A stretch of DNA of 64,000 nucleotides from Balneolales bacterium ANBcel1 (GTDB lineage Bacteria; Bacteroidota; Rhodothermia; Balneolales; Natronogracilivirgulaceae). The translations under genes were made by a program, and so were the position numbers. Below the pieces are notes generated by a model. It saw only the letters and a program-made list of their open reading frames with translations, was not told where the DNA came from and ran no database searches. Numbering within the stretch: the first letter of the stretch is position 1; the number at the start of each line of letters is the position of its first letter. This document shows, one piece after another, positions 55,870 to 64,000 of this stretch. The stretch covers positions 310,001 to 374,000 of the forward strand of contig JARULB010000002.1 in the NCBI GenBank assembly GCA_029688905.1, read 5' to 3'.

Positions 55870-57135
55870 TCAAGGGAGTTCCACGGGCAAATGTTTTTTG
55901 GAGTGGAGGATGGTAAACGGCGTATTCCCTGCGGTATCCATGGCCAGTGCCGTATACAGCAGGCAGGTACGAGATGTGTGATAGGGGCATTTCCAGGGGC
56001 CGGCCTTATGGTCTGAGAGATCGGGTTTACCTGCAGCATCCAAACGGAAATACCATTCTCCGTTTTCGCGGTCGACAAAATGTTTCTTTGTGAAATCCCA
56101 AACCCTTTCCGCTTCGGAGATATATTTCTCATCTGCGCTCAGCAGATACGCGTAAAGATATCCGGTAAGCGCTTCGGCCTGTGCCCACCACTGTTTGCCG
56201 GCATCCGCCACATCTCCCCTTTCACCCGTGTCGCAGATTCCACCCGGTGCGGGATCGCTTCCCTCGGTTATGGTGATGTCGGCCAGGTCAAACAGAATCT
56301 TGCTGCATGACTCCAGCTGATCGTTGTTACCGATTTCAGCCGCGGCATCGTATAACAGCCAGGCCGCCTCAATATCGTGCCCATAGGAGTAGCGCGGAGA
56401 GACGGGGTTCAGGTTCTCATCAAAATAGGAGAGAATGTGCCGGCTGTCGGCGTCATACATGGAATCGATGTGGATAGCAATCAGTTCCGCCAGGCGATCT
56501 TTCAGGAGATCATCCGGCCGGGCGCGATACAGATGCGTAAATGCCTCCAGTAGATGCAGATGGGTGTTGAATGTCCGGGCGGCATGGATGTCATTCGAGC
56601 CCAGCCGGGTATCGTCCATCGGCTGCCAGTCATTTGAAAAAGCCTCGTGGTAACCGGTTCCGTCATCCCTGTACGCATGCTTTTCGATCAGATCGAACAG
56701 GGAATCGGCCAGGGCAAGAGCCTGATCATCCCGGCAGGCCAGATAATACTCGGCCAGTCCGTATATCGCGAACGCCTGGGTATAAATATGTTTGCGGTTG
56801 TCCCGAACGGTGCCGTCTCCGGCAACCGACCAGAAGATACCTCCATGAACCGGATCCCAAAAATCGTTACGCACCGTAAGCAACGCGCGCCGGGCCAGGA
56901 CAAGATAGGAAGGATCCCGAAGCAGCCGGTACGCCGCGGAGAAGGTCCACAGAATCCGGGTATTCAAAACACCGGATTTGTCGGACGCAACCGGATCAGC
57001 CTGATGATCCAGCGCCCCGTGAAAACCTCCACCATGATCATCGATCATCCTGTTCATCCAGAATGGAAGAATATGCTGCTGCAACTCGTCGGAAAGTTCG
57101 TCCGACAACCGCGCCAATTTATGCTGAAGTGACAT
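55870..57135 (-). CDS. Cellobiose/mannobiose 2-epimerase (AGE family)
   Basis: 421 residues, cytosolic, an (alpha/alpha)6 barrel. It epimerises the reducing-end glucose or mannose of beta-1,4 disaccharides. The catalytic histidines are visible: His253 in SYGHDIEAAWLL and His386 in WKCPYHTSRTCLL, the same pattern as in characterised cellobiose 2-epimerases; WWAQAEALTGYLYAY is also diagnostic. In known mannan catabolism this enzyme makes 4-O-beta-mannosyl-glucose for the GH130 phosphorylase, which is not in this window. First gene of the minus-strand island, divergent from the GH5 gene. Confidence 0.92.
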   Translation of the reverse strand: MSLQHKLARLSDELSDELQQHILPFWMNRMIDDHGGGFHGALDHQADPVASDKSGVLNTRILWTFSAAYRLLRDPSYLVLARRALLTVRNDFWDPVHGGIFWSVAGDGTVRDNRKHIYTQAFAIYGLAEYYLACRDDQALALADSLFDLIEKHAYRDDGTGYHEAFSNDWQPMDDTRLGSNDIHAARTFNTHLHLLEAFTHLYRARPDDLLKDRLAELIAIHIDSMYDADSRHILSYFDENLNPVSPRYSYGHDIEAAWLLYDAAAEIGNNDQLESCSKILFDLADITITEGSDPAPGGICDTGERGDVADAGKQWWAQAEALTGYLYAYLLSADEKYISEAERVWDFTKKHFVDRENGEWYFRLDAAGKPDLSDHKAGPWKCPYHTSRTCLLYTALAMDTAGNTPFTILHSKKHLPVELP

Positions 57136-57240
57136 GGAGATAATAATTACATCAAAATATCTGTACCGGCGGTGTGATCATGTCCCGGATCGGGAACACC
57201 TCCCACCCCTCCCTGAAATTTACCTGCCGCCTATTAAATC

Positions 57241-57253
57241 AATCAATTTGATT
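57241..57253. promoter_or_regulatory. Operator candidate AATCAATTTGATT
   Basis: An inverted repeat AATCAA-T-TTGATT. It is the exact reverse complement of the copy at 57382-57394. The flanks (TTAAATC... ...TTTAAAAT) extend the symmetry. It is 105 bases before the epimerase ATG on the minus strand. A dimeric repressor is the likely ligand, possibly the ROK regulator of this island. Confidence 0.6.
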
Positions 57254-57381
57254 TAAAATATGCAAATTAAAACCGCTTTTTTAAAATTATTTTTCGGTAT
57301 TTCGCAAAAGAGACCGCCGGCATACCGTGAAGGGACTTTTCTTTTCAGAGGAACCGGAAGCAACCCGGGAAATTATTATTC

Positions 57382-57394
57382 AATCAAATTGATT
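57382..57394. promoter_or_regulatory. Operator candidate AATCAAATTGATT
   Basis: AATCAA-A-TTGATT, flanked as TTC...TAA so that TTnAATCAAnTTGATTnAA is symmetric over 19 bases. Spaced 141 bases from its partner site (start to start), which would allow looping or simply the separate control of each promoter. Confidence 0.6.
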
Positions 57395-57423
57395 TAATAC
57401 TCAAAAAGCGATAGGTTCTCTGG

Positions 57424-57433
57424 AAAGCGCTTT
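57424..57433. promoter_or_regulatory. Palindrome AAAGCGCTTT upstream of the GH5 gene
   Basis: A perfect 10-bp palindrome with GCGC centre, in GGAAAGCGCTTTTATTC, 41 bases before the GH5 ATG at 57475. LacI-family operators often have this form. No LacI gene lies in the window. Confidence 0.45.
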
Positions 57434-57474
57434 TATTCAGGATGAACTACCAACCGCAACCAAACACCACATCC

Positions 57475-58860
57475 ATGAAAATTACCCGCCTGTCCCTCAA
57501 GGTTTTTTCCCGCAGATTCAGTCGTTTATCACTGATGGCCTGTTTTCTTGTCATATCCTTCACCTCCCTTGCATGCGAGTCCGGGTCAGGCAATATGGAT
57601 GAAAGTGCGGATCAGTCCGGCACTACTCCGTTCGTAGAGGTTCGGGACGGCAACTTTTTTATTGGTGATGACCCCTACTATTTTATCGGATTCAATTACT
57701 GGTATGGCATGAACCTCGGGGCCGACCTGCAGGATGGGGATTACGAGCGTCTGGTCCGGGAACTGGATCATCTTCAGGAACTCGGAGTGGACAACCTTCG
57801 GGTTCTGGCCGCAAGCGAGGGTCCGGATGACGCGGGCTGGCGCGTGGTACCGAGCTCCCAACCGGAGCCGGGCGTTTACAATGAAGATGTAATTCGCGGT
57901 CTGGATGTACTGCTTGACGAAATGGCCAAACGTGACATGCGCGCCGTGCTGGTTCTTAACAACTTTTTCCAGTGGTCGGGCGGCATGGCTCAGTATGTGT
58001 CGTGGGTGACCGGAGAACCCTATCAGTTTCCCTTTTTGGGGGAATATACCTGGGACGAATACCAGACCTTCGCCAACCGTTTCTACGCCCTTCCCGAAGC
58101 GCGGGAACTGTTCAAGGACAAGGTTCGCCATCTGCTCACCCGAACCAATACCGTGAATGGCCGCGCCTATACGGATGACCCGACCATCATGTCGTGGCAG
58201 CTGGCCAATGAACCGCGTGAATTCGGTTATGTGGAGGAGTATGTCGATTGGGTGAAGGCCACCTCCGACCTGATTAAATCTCATGCTCCCAACCAGCTGG
58301 TGTCTCTCGGTGGTGAAGGCAAATTGCTCCGCCGCCACAATATGGACACCCGTTTTGAGCAGCTCGCACAAAGCGATGCCCTGGACTATCTCACCATCCA
58401 TCTCTGGATTGAAAACTGGAGCCTGTACGACCCGGCCGGTGATCCCGAAGGTACCTTCATGCACGCCATAGGCAAATCCATGGGATACATCGCCGACCAT
58501 GTTGCCATTGCCGAACAGGTCGGAAAACCGGTCGTGCTGGAAGAGTTCGGAGTCTCCAGAGACGGGCTGGATCACGACCCCTCCGCACCGGTAACCTACC
58601 GCGACCAGTATCTGGAAGTGATTTTTGAGGCAACCCACCACCTCGCCCAGGAGCGATCCGCTTTTGCCGGCCTGAATATCTGGACCTGGTCGGGCGAAGG
58701 CTATCCGGAAGTGCCCGGCGAATACTGGGAACCAGGCCGCACCCTCACCGGCGATCCGCCCCATGAATACCAGGGCTGGTACGGTATCTATGAACAGGAC
58801 GAGTCTACCCTGGAACTGATCCGCACCTACAACGAACGTATCAACGCACTGTTCCACTGA
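57475..58860 (+). CDS. GH5 beta-mannanase-like lipoprotein
   Basis: 461 residues from the ATG at 57475; the ATG at 57442 would add 11 residues. A basic start, a hydrophobic stretch and lipobox SLAC (Cys34) mark a lipoprotein. Acid/base Glu246 lies in MSWQLANEPREF and the nucleophile Glu357 in VVLEEFGVSRD; the FIGFNYWYGMN and VDNLRVLAASEG segments match the mannanase-type GH5 subfamily (GH5_7). It should cut beta-1,4-mannan or glucomannan. It is divergent from the minus-strand operon and is preceded by the palindromes. Confidence 0.88.
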   Translation: MKITRLSLKVFSRRFSRLSLMACFLVISFTSLACESGSGNMDESADQSGTTPFVEVRDGNFFIGDDPYYFIGFNYWYGMNLGADLQDGDYERLVRELDHLQELGVDNLRVLAASEGPDDAGWRVVPSSQPEPGVYNEDVIRGLDVLLDEMAKRDMRAVLVLNNFFQWSGGMAQYVSWVTGEPYQFPFLGEYTWDEYQTFANRFYALPEARELFKDKVRHLLTRTNTVNGRAYTDDPTIMSWQLANEPREFGYVEEYVDWVKATSDLIKSHAPNQLVSLGGEGKLLRRHNMDTRFEQLAQSDALDYLTIHLWIENWSLYDPAGDPEGTFMHAIGKSMGYIADHVAIAEQVGKPVVLEEFGVSRDGLDHDPSAPVTYRDQYLEVIFEATHHLAQERSAFAGLNIWTWSGEGYPEVPGEYWEPGRTLTGDPPHEYQGWYGIYEQDESTLELIRTYNERINALFH

Positions 58861-58910
58861 TACCTTCCTGGCAGGCCAAACCCGAACCATCTTCTGAATT
58901 CATCCCATAG

Positions 58911-58941
58911 CATTTCATATATGAAAATGTTATCGTTAACA
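58911..58941. promoter_or_regulatory. Tandem palindromes upstream of the GH2 gene
   Basis: TTTCATATATGAAA (58913-58926) is a perfect 14-bp palindrome. TGTTATCGTTAACA (58928-58941) has TGTTA/TAACA arms around a CG centre, the shape of a LacI-family operator. They are directly next to each other, about 145 bases before the GH2 ATG and 50 bases after the GH5 stop. Confidence 0.5.
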
Positions 58942-59086
58942 AATATTATGAAGTCTGCCGGATCCTGTATGCAAATGTGAGCCGCTGTCCGCTTTCAGGT
59001 TGTACCCAGGGGTCTTCCACCCTGTTACTTATGAACTTCCCTGCCGGACGGGCAGCAAAAACCGAATACATCAAACCCTCCACCCC

Positions 59087-62000
59087 ATGACACATCTTCT
59101 ACCGCGGTTTTTAATCCTTCTTCTGTCGCTTGCGGCAACGACGCTGCCTTCACTACCTGTACAGGCCCAGGAAAAGCACCCCGGACGCGTACATCTGTCA
59201 CAGCTTCCAGCATGGCAAAATCCCGAAATATTCGGAATCAACAAGGAACCCGGCCGCGCCCATGCCATGCCTTACGGCACGATCGAGGAGGCACTGGACG
59301 ACGACGGGGATTTCTACAACTCGAAGTATCACCGTTCATTGAACGGCTACTGGAAGTTCCATCTCGCCGACAATCCATTTGCCGCTTCTCCCGATTTTCA
59401 CGAACCCGGCTTCAGCGACAGTAACTGGGACCGTATTGCCGTTCCATCTTACTGGCAGACTGAAGGATATGGACAGGCTATCTACCTCAACAGCATCTAC
59501 CCTATTGATTCCATTATGGGCGGACTGTTCCCCCCCATGGTTCCCGTTGAGAATAACCCCACCGGGCTCTACCGTCACCGTTTTGATCTTCCCGCCGACT
59601 GGGACGGCCGCGAAGTGTTCATCCGCTTCGATGGTGTTCGCAGCGGCTTCTATCTCTGGATTAACGGTGAGAAAGTGGGATACAGCCAGGGAAGCATGAC
59701 CCCCGCCGAATTCAACATTACCCCGCACCTGCAGCCGGGAGAAAATTCCATCGCGGCAAAGGTAATCCGCTGGACCGACGGCAAGTGGCTGGAGGATCAG
59801 GACATGTGGCGCATGAGCGGCATCTTTCGCGATGTTCACCTCTACTCCACCCCGCAGATGTACCTGCAGGATTTCTTTGTAAACGCCGGTCTGGATACCG
59901 ATTACCGACATGGCGTCCTGGAAGTAACAACAAAAGTCCGGAATAACAGCGGCGCGGTCCGGTATCCCGCCAACGTAGAGGTCTATCTGTTTGACGGCCG
60001 CAACAACCCGGTCGGCCAGGGGCCGTTGGCCGAAGCATACACCGAAGACCCCATGCCGCCCGGCACCATGGCTGTGGCCCGGATGCGCACAACTGTCGAA
60101 AACGCGAAGCACTGGTCAGCGGAAACCCCCTATCTCTATACCGTTGTGCTTGCTCTCAGGGACAGCGACGGAGAGCTGCTGCAGACGGTGAGAACCCGAG
60201 CCGGATTCCGAACCTATGAAATCCGGGACGGGGTGTTTCTGGTGAATGGCGAAGAGGTCAGACTCAAAGGCGCAAACCTCCACGAACACGACCCGCACAA
60301 AGCCCATACCGTCGATCCCGACTGGATCCGGAAAGACTATCGCCTGATGAAACAAAGCAACATGAATGCGGTGCGCATGGCCCACTATCCCCACAGCCGT
60401 CATTACTACGAATTGGCCGACAAATACGGGCTCTATGTGATGGATGAAGCCAACGTGGAGACTCACGGCATCTCCTTCCGCCGCAATCTCATTCCCGGAA
60501 GCGATCCGATGTGGACCATGGCCACGCTCGAGCGGATGCGGCGCATGGTCGAAATCCACAAGAACTATCCGTCGGTGGCGATATGGTCACTTGGCAACGA
60601 AGCCGGTCACGGTGACAACTTCTCCAAATCGGCTGCACTGATCCGCTCCATGGATCCGAGCCGCCCGATTCACTATCAGCATATGAATGAAATCGCCGAC
60701 ATGGACAGCTACATGTACCCGCCGCCGGGCAGTGTCCGCGACATTCTGGCCACCATGCCTTCCAACCGGGCTCTGATCCTGTGCGAAATGGCCCACTCCA
60801 TGGGCAACTCCACCGGTAACATGATGGAATACATGGAACTGCTCGAAAACCACCGCAATTACATCGGTACGTTTATCTGGGACTGGGTCGATCAGGGCCT
60901 CTATGAAGAGGATGAACAGGGCAACATGTTCTGGGCCTACGGCGGCGATTACGGCGACTACCCGAACGATGGCAATTTCAATATCAACGGACTGGTGATG
61001 CCCGACCGAACTCCGCAGCCCGCCCTCAAACAGGTGAAATACGCTTACCAGCATGTGACGATTTCTGCCGCCGACCTCCGGAACGGCACTGTTTCGCTGA
61101 CCAACCGCTACTCGCACATCGCCCTCGACCGCTTCTACCTGCATTGGGAACTGAAGGAGGATGGAATCGTGCTTCAGTCAGGGCAAAAGGAGCTTTCCGG
61201 CATAGAGCCTGGAGAAAGAGTAACCGTAACGCCGGATTTTGAAAAACCGGAGCTGCGGCCCGGACGCGAGTACTGGCTGAATGTCAGTTTGCATCTCAAT
61301 GCAGACGAGGCCTGGGCCGACGCCGGTCACCGGATAGCCTGGGAGCAGTTTGCCTTGCCCTGGCCAACACCCCCGGCCCTTCGCCAGAAGCCCGGTGATA
61401 TGGCGACTCCCGCCGTAACAATGGATGGCGACAGCTTTGTATTGCAAAGCGATGATACCCGCATCCGTATTTCCAGGGAGAGCGGAGAAATGACCTCTCT
61501 GCGTCACAATGGCCGGGAGTTGCTGGTGGGACCGTTAAAGCTCAATTTCTGGAGGGCTCCGACCGACAACGACATGGCGGGATGGGGCGATGTGCTCGAT
61601 CCCTGGAAAACCGCCTTTGCAGAGCGATCCGTAGATCGTGTTGAGATTGTTTCGCAGACAGATGCCGCGATAGCGATTCTCGCGGAGGGGCGTCTGTCCG
61701 TTGGCTCATCCACCTTCCAAACCCTTTACACATTCTGGGGGAATGGGGTGATGCAGGTCGAAGCGCACATCCACCCGCTCGGTGACGTGCCCGAAGCCAT
61801 TCCCAGAATCGGCATGGAGTTGCGCATTCCGGCCGATTATCACACCATGACCTGGTACGGCCGCGGTCCCGAGGAGAACTACCAGGATCGCAACCGGGGC
61901 ATCAATATCGGGGAGTACACCGGATCTATTCCGGAACTGGTTACGCACTATGTGATGCCCCAGGAAAATGCCAACCGCACCGATGTTCGTTGGACCGGTT

Positions 62001-62350
62001 TCACCAACGATGAAGGCCAAGGTCTGCTGGCTGCCGGAATGCAGGAGCTGAACGTAAGCGCCTGGCCATACAGCCTTCAGGACCTTGAAAAGGCCACCCA
62101 TGTAAACCGGCTGCCCGTCAGAGACTTTTTCACGGTTAATATCGACTACAAACAGCAGGGTGTCGGTGGAATTAACTCATGGACCGAACTGGCCCGCGCA
62201 ATGGAGCCTTACCGGCTGCCCGCATCCCGCCCCTATTCGTATGGGTTCTATCTGATACCGCTGGATCCGTCTTCGGGTGATATGAGAGACCTGGCCCGTA
62301 CGCTGCCACCTAAATCACTCGATCAATTACCGGTACAGGGCGATCATTGA
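59087..62350 (+). CDS. Secreted LacZ-type GH2 beta-galactosidase
   Basis: 1087 residues from the ATG at 59087, chosen because it gives a proper signal peptide (FLILLLSLAATTLPSLPVQAQ); the frame runs 29 codons further upstream. Domains: jelly-roll sugar-binding (~60-230, SLNGYWKFHLADNP), Ig-like (~245-340), TIM barrel with acid/base Glu505 in WSLGNEAGHGDN and nucleophile Glu567 in LILCEMAHSMGN, and a C-terminal small-chain domain (LNFWRAPTDNDM). This is the LacZ group, so beta-galactoside cleavage is the best guess; a beta-mannosidase role is less likely. A periplasmic place is inferred. Confidence 0.92.
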   Translation: MTHLLPRFLILLLSLAATTLPSLPVQAQEKHPGRVHLSQLPAWQNPEIFGINKEPGRAHAMPYGTIEEALDDDGDFYNSKYHRSLNGYWKFHLADNPFAASPDFHEPGFSDSNWDRIAVPSYWQTEGYGQAIYLNSIYPIDSIMGGLFPPMVPVENNPTGLYRHRFDLPADWDGREVFIRFDGVRSGFYLWINGEKVGYSQGSMTPAEFNITPHLQPGENSIAAKVIRWTDGKWLEDQDMWRMSGIFRDVHLYSTPQMYLQDFFVNAGLDTDYRHGVLEVTTKVRNNSGAVRYPANVEVYLFDGRNNPVGQGPLAEAYTEDPMPPGTMAVARMRTTVENAKHWSAETPYLYTVVLALRDSDGELLQTVRTRAGFRTYEIRDGVFLVNGEEVRLKGANLHEHDPHKAHTVDPDWIRKDYRLMKQSNMNAVRMAHYPHSRHYYELADKYGLYVMDEANVETHGISFRRNLIPGSDPMWTMATLERMRRMVEIHKNYPSVAIWSLGNEAGHGDNFSKSAALIRSMDPSRPIHYQHMNEIADMDSYMYPPPGSVRDILATMPSNRALILCEMAHSMGNSTGNMMEYMELLENHRNYIGTFIWDWVDQGLYEEDEQGNMFWAYGGDYGDYPNDGNFNINGLVMPDRTPQPALKQVKYAYQHVTISAADLRNGTVSLTNRYSHIALDRFYLHWELKEDGIVLQSGQKELSGIEPGERVTVTPDFEKPELRPGREYWLNVSLHLNADEAWADAGHRIAWEQFALPWPTPPALRQKPGDMATPAVTMDGDSFVLQSDDTRIRISRESGEMTSLRHNGRELLVGPLKLNFWRAPTDNDMAGWGDVLDPWKTAFAERSVDRVEIVSQTDAAIAILAEGRLSVGSSTFQTLYTFWGNGVMQVEAHIHPLGDVPEAIPRIGMELRIPADYHTMTWYGRGPEENYQDRNRGINIGEYTGSIPELVTHYVMPQENANRTDVRWTGFTNDEGQGLLAAGMQELNVSAWPYSLQDLEKATHVNRLPVRDFFTVNIDYKQQGVGGINSWTELARAMEPYRLPASRPYSYGFYLIPLDPSSGDMRDLARTLPPKSLDQLPVQGDH

Positions 62351-62718
62351 TACTTGCACCAAAATCCATTTTTTGTGATGATACGTGCAGCGGTAAACGT
62401 CACTTTCTGGTTTTTATGGCAACGCTTCGTTTCGATTGCAGCTTGAACCGCGGCTGATTGGCAAAAATAAAGGGGAACGAGCTTGTCGCTCGTCCCCCTC
62501 ACGGGTTTGGATTCAATCGCGTGCACCGGGAAGTACACGCATCTTAACCAAGGTGCTCTCAATGATGAATATAAAAATCAAAAAATCAGGCCCGGCCCGG
62601 GTATGTAAAGGATCCATAAAGTACCGGACAATCCGGGAGACCGTCCTCTCCCCCAGTCTGACCGGCACCATCCCCCGTACATACGATACTCTCGCCCCAG
62701 AAAAGAGTTGTTAGAAAT
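62351..62718. other. 368-base region with no clear gene
   Basis: This lies between GH2 (plus) and the propeller gene (minus), which are convergent. A GC-rich hairpin (62472-62498) is the only clear structure. Short open frames (for example 62436-62714 plus and 62344-62562 minus) look non-coding. Confidence 0.4.
62463..62498 (-). terminator. Hairpin terminator downstream of the propeller gene
   Basis: GGGGAACGAGC (62472-62482) pairs with GCTCGTCCCC (62488-62497) with one bulged A. Read on the minus strand the stem is followed by TTTATTTTTGC. It lies about 220 bases after the stop of the beta-propeller gene. Confidence 0.6.
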
Positions 62719-64000
62719 TCACTTTACCAACAACATTTTCCTGTTCAGAATCGCGTGGCTGCCGCTGGTCAGGCGGTACAGATAGACTCCACTGGACCAG
62801 CCCGAGGCATCAACCGTCACCGTATGGCTGCCCGCGCCGTGATACCCGGATGCCAGGGTCTCCACACGCCGGCCCTGCAGATCAAACACCTCCAGGGTTA
62901 CCGCAGCCCCTTTTTCAAGTGAAAACCGAATTCGGGTTGCCGGGTTGAACGGGTTGGGATAGTTCTGGTCCAGCTGAATGCCGGAAGGCCGTTCAGCCAC
63001 ATATCCGGCATCCGTGGGTACATGATAGTGAAACGCGACCGGGCCGGGTCCGATCCCTGCCTGAAAGCTGTCCACTGCGGCAGCTGAAAGATCATAGCGC
63101 ACAACCTTGCCGGCAGAGGCAAAATCCGGGGCAATGGTGACATAAACCAGCGGGTCCTGCGACTGCACATCCACCGAGAACGAGTGCATTTGCCGTTCCA
63201 GCCAGGGTTCGTCATGAAGCCTCATCTGCTCAAGGTCAACGGACCGGATTCCGTCACGTTGCAGTAATGCCGTCTGAGCATCCAGAAAAATCAGTTTTCC
63301 TGGATGTCCGCCCGTCTCCATCCTTCCGGCCACTTCCAGTTCATCGGGATCGATCACCACCAGTTCGCCAAAGGTTTCGTACGTTTCGGGATCCCAGCTG
63401 CCGTCCGGGCCAACGCCGTAATTTCCAACGGCAACGGACCATATTCTGCCGGCCGGACCGACCGCCAACTGACCCGGATTGTCGCCAACCGGGATTCTCT
63501 TGACCACCTCATCACCGGTGATATCAACTACGGCCACTTCGTTTCCGGTACCCATACCACTCAGGGCCACAAACACATGGTTTCCGGACTTTACCATACC
63601 CTCCGGACCGGATCCTGCCCCCAAATCGATCACCGCAATTTCCTCGCCAAGGGCAAGGTCAATCACCGAGAGATTGTCTCCATAGAGGTTGCTTACGTAT
63701 GCTTTCTCTCCGGAAACCTGCAAAATGTGGCGCGGGCTCCCGCCATGTGCTTCATCATCAATGAAAATGGTCATGGCGGACTCGAAGGTTACGGGATCGA
63801 TCACTTCAATTTTGTGGCTGTTGTTGACCACAACGTAGAGCATCTCGTTGATCCACTGCGCATCATTGGCAACATCTCCCAGCAAACGCTGAGTATATGT
63901 ATGGAACACCTGCTGCTCCACTTCTCCCGTCTCCGGTTTGAACACGGTGAGTGTGGCGTTGTTGTTTCCCCAGGAACCTTCGTTAACGACAAAAACCTGA
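62719..64000 (-). CDS. YncE-like beta-propeller protein with T9SS sorting domain, 5' end cut off
   Basis: 427 residues are visible; the frame is open to the window end and begins VFVVNEGSWGNNNATLTVF, a start-of-propeller sequence common to YncE/DUF5074-like proteins. Blades such as KVEVIDPVTFESAMTIFID, NLSVIDLALGEEIAVIDLG and GNEVAVVDITGDEVVKRIPV follow. The C-terminal ~85 residues are a type A sorting domain (QLDQNYPNPFNPATRIRF... to KMLLVK). In Bacteroidota such proteins often sit by TonB-dependent receptor genes, possibly upstream outside the window. Function unknown; cell-surface or secreted. Confidence 0.85.
   Translation of the reverse strand, partial: QVFVVNEGSWGNNNATLTVFKPETGEVEQQVFHTYTQRLLGDVANDAQWINEMLYVVVNNSHKIEVIDPVTFESAMTIFIDDEAHGGSPRHILQVSGEKAYVSNLYGDNLSVIDLALGEEIAVIDLGAGSGPEGMVKSGNHVFVALSGMGTGNEVAVVDITGDEVVKRIPVGDNPGQLAVGPAGRIWSVAVGNYGVGPDGSWDPETYETFGELVVIDPDELEVAGRMETGGHPGKLIFLDAQTALLQRDGIRSVDLEQMRLHDEPWLERQMHSFSVDVQSQDPLVYVTIAPDFASAGKVVRYDLSAAAVDSFQAGIGPGPVAFHYHVPTDAGYVAERPSGIQLDQNYPNPFNPATRIRFSLEKGAAVTLEVFDLQGRRVETLASGYHGAGSHTVTVDASGWSSGVYLYRLTSGSHAILNRKMLLVK

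Larger units (their letters stand above)
57136..57474. promoter_or_regulatory. Divergent control region of the epimerase and GH5 genes
   Basis: An AT-rich gap of about 340 bases that must drive both arms of the glycan island. It holds two copies of a 13-mer operator candidate (57241-57253 and 57382-57394) and an AAAGCGCTTT palindrome (57424-57433). The 13-mers lie about 105 bases upstream of the epimerase start and about 80 bases upstream of the GH5 start. Confidence 0.7.

Noticed and set aside
59000-59086. 5' extension of the GH2 gene
   Set aside because: It would put 29 residues without signal features before a normal signal peptide starting at 59087.
62500-62718. Possible cobalamin riboswitch near the propeller gene
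   Set aside because: YncE-like proteins often lie near cobalamin or heme uptake genes, but the region is downstream of this gene, and the B12-box and other conserved elements are not visible.
1-64000. CRISPR arrays, insertion sequences, prophage genes, toxin-antitoxin pairs
   Set aside because: I looked for regularly spaced repeats, transposase motifs, integrases and phage genes on both strands and saw none.

Overview
The window looks like a chromosomal segment from the Balneolota/Rhodothermota side of the Bacteroidota superphylum. Two proteins end in type IX secretion (T9SS) sorting domains with the NYPNPFNP motif. There is a T9SS plug protein, a COX24/AURKAIP1-type mini ribosomal protein, many OM-directed proteins, weak Shine-Dalgarno sites, and no SusC/SusD pair beside the polysaccharide genes. 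The phylum is an inference from these markers. I see no mobile element, CRISPR array or rRNA, and one tRNA.

Layout. 1-2003: two glycosyltransferases (GT4 cut by the window edge, then GT2), the end of a surface polysaccharide cluster. 2.2-11.4 kb: an unknown small protein, a CPA2 antiporter, folD, a PtsN-like IIA protein, ccmB, holB, dapF, and a T9SS plug lipoprotein overlapping dapF. 11.4-25 kb (minus strand): a metalloprotease/beta-propeller/Omp85-like barrel fusion, tamB-rnr, aroK-aroB and rqcH; the envelope theme is strong. 25-27.4 kb: an unknown gene divergent from rqcH, then HU, a TPR protein and a 29-codon ribosomal protein gene. 27.6-32 kb: an AGCS symporter, upp, lptC and an OstA/LptA-like protein. 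32-46 kb: EF-G2-like GTPase, asparaginase, a PolB-type 3'-5' exonuclease, S9 peptidase, a barrel-SPOR protein, lipoate ligase, a 58-aa zinc-ribbon membrane protein, M20 peptidase, ftsH and tRNA-Leu(CAA).

46.2-62.4 kb is a glycan-utilisation island. The minus strand carries, in order of transcription, an AGE-family cellobiose/mannobiose 2-epimerase, a GH26 mannanase lipoprotein, a modular GH9 enzyme with a T9SS signal, a GPH-type sugar symporter, a ROK regulator, phosphomannomutase and a mannose-isomerase-like cupin. Divergently, the plus strand carries a GH5 mannanase-like lipoprotein and a LacZ-type GH2 enzyme. Inferred flow: secreted and surface-bound GH9/GH26/GH5 cut beta-1,4 glucan and (gluco)mannan; oligosaccharides are trimmed in the periplasm; disaccharides enter through the GPH symporter; the epimerase turns mannobiose into mannosyl-glucose; the cupin and mutase connect mannose phosphates to central metabolism or to GDP-mannose. 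The GH130 phosphorylase that usually completes this route, and any TonB-dependent importer, are absent from the window.

The intergenic regions of the island hold palindromes that look like operators: two 13-mers that are exact reverse complements, an AAAGCGCTTT site, and a tandem pair before the GH2 gene. The window ends inside a YncE-like beta-propeller protein with a T9SS signal.
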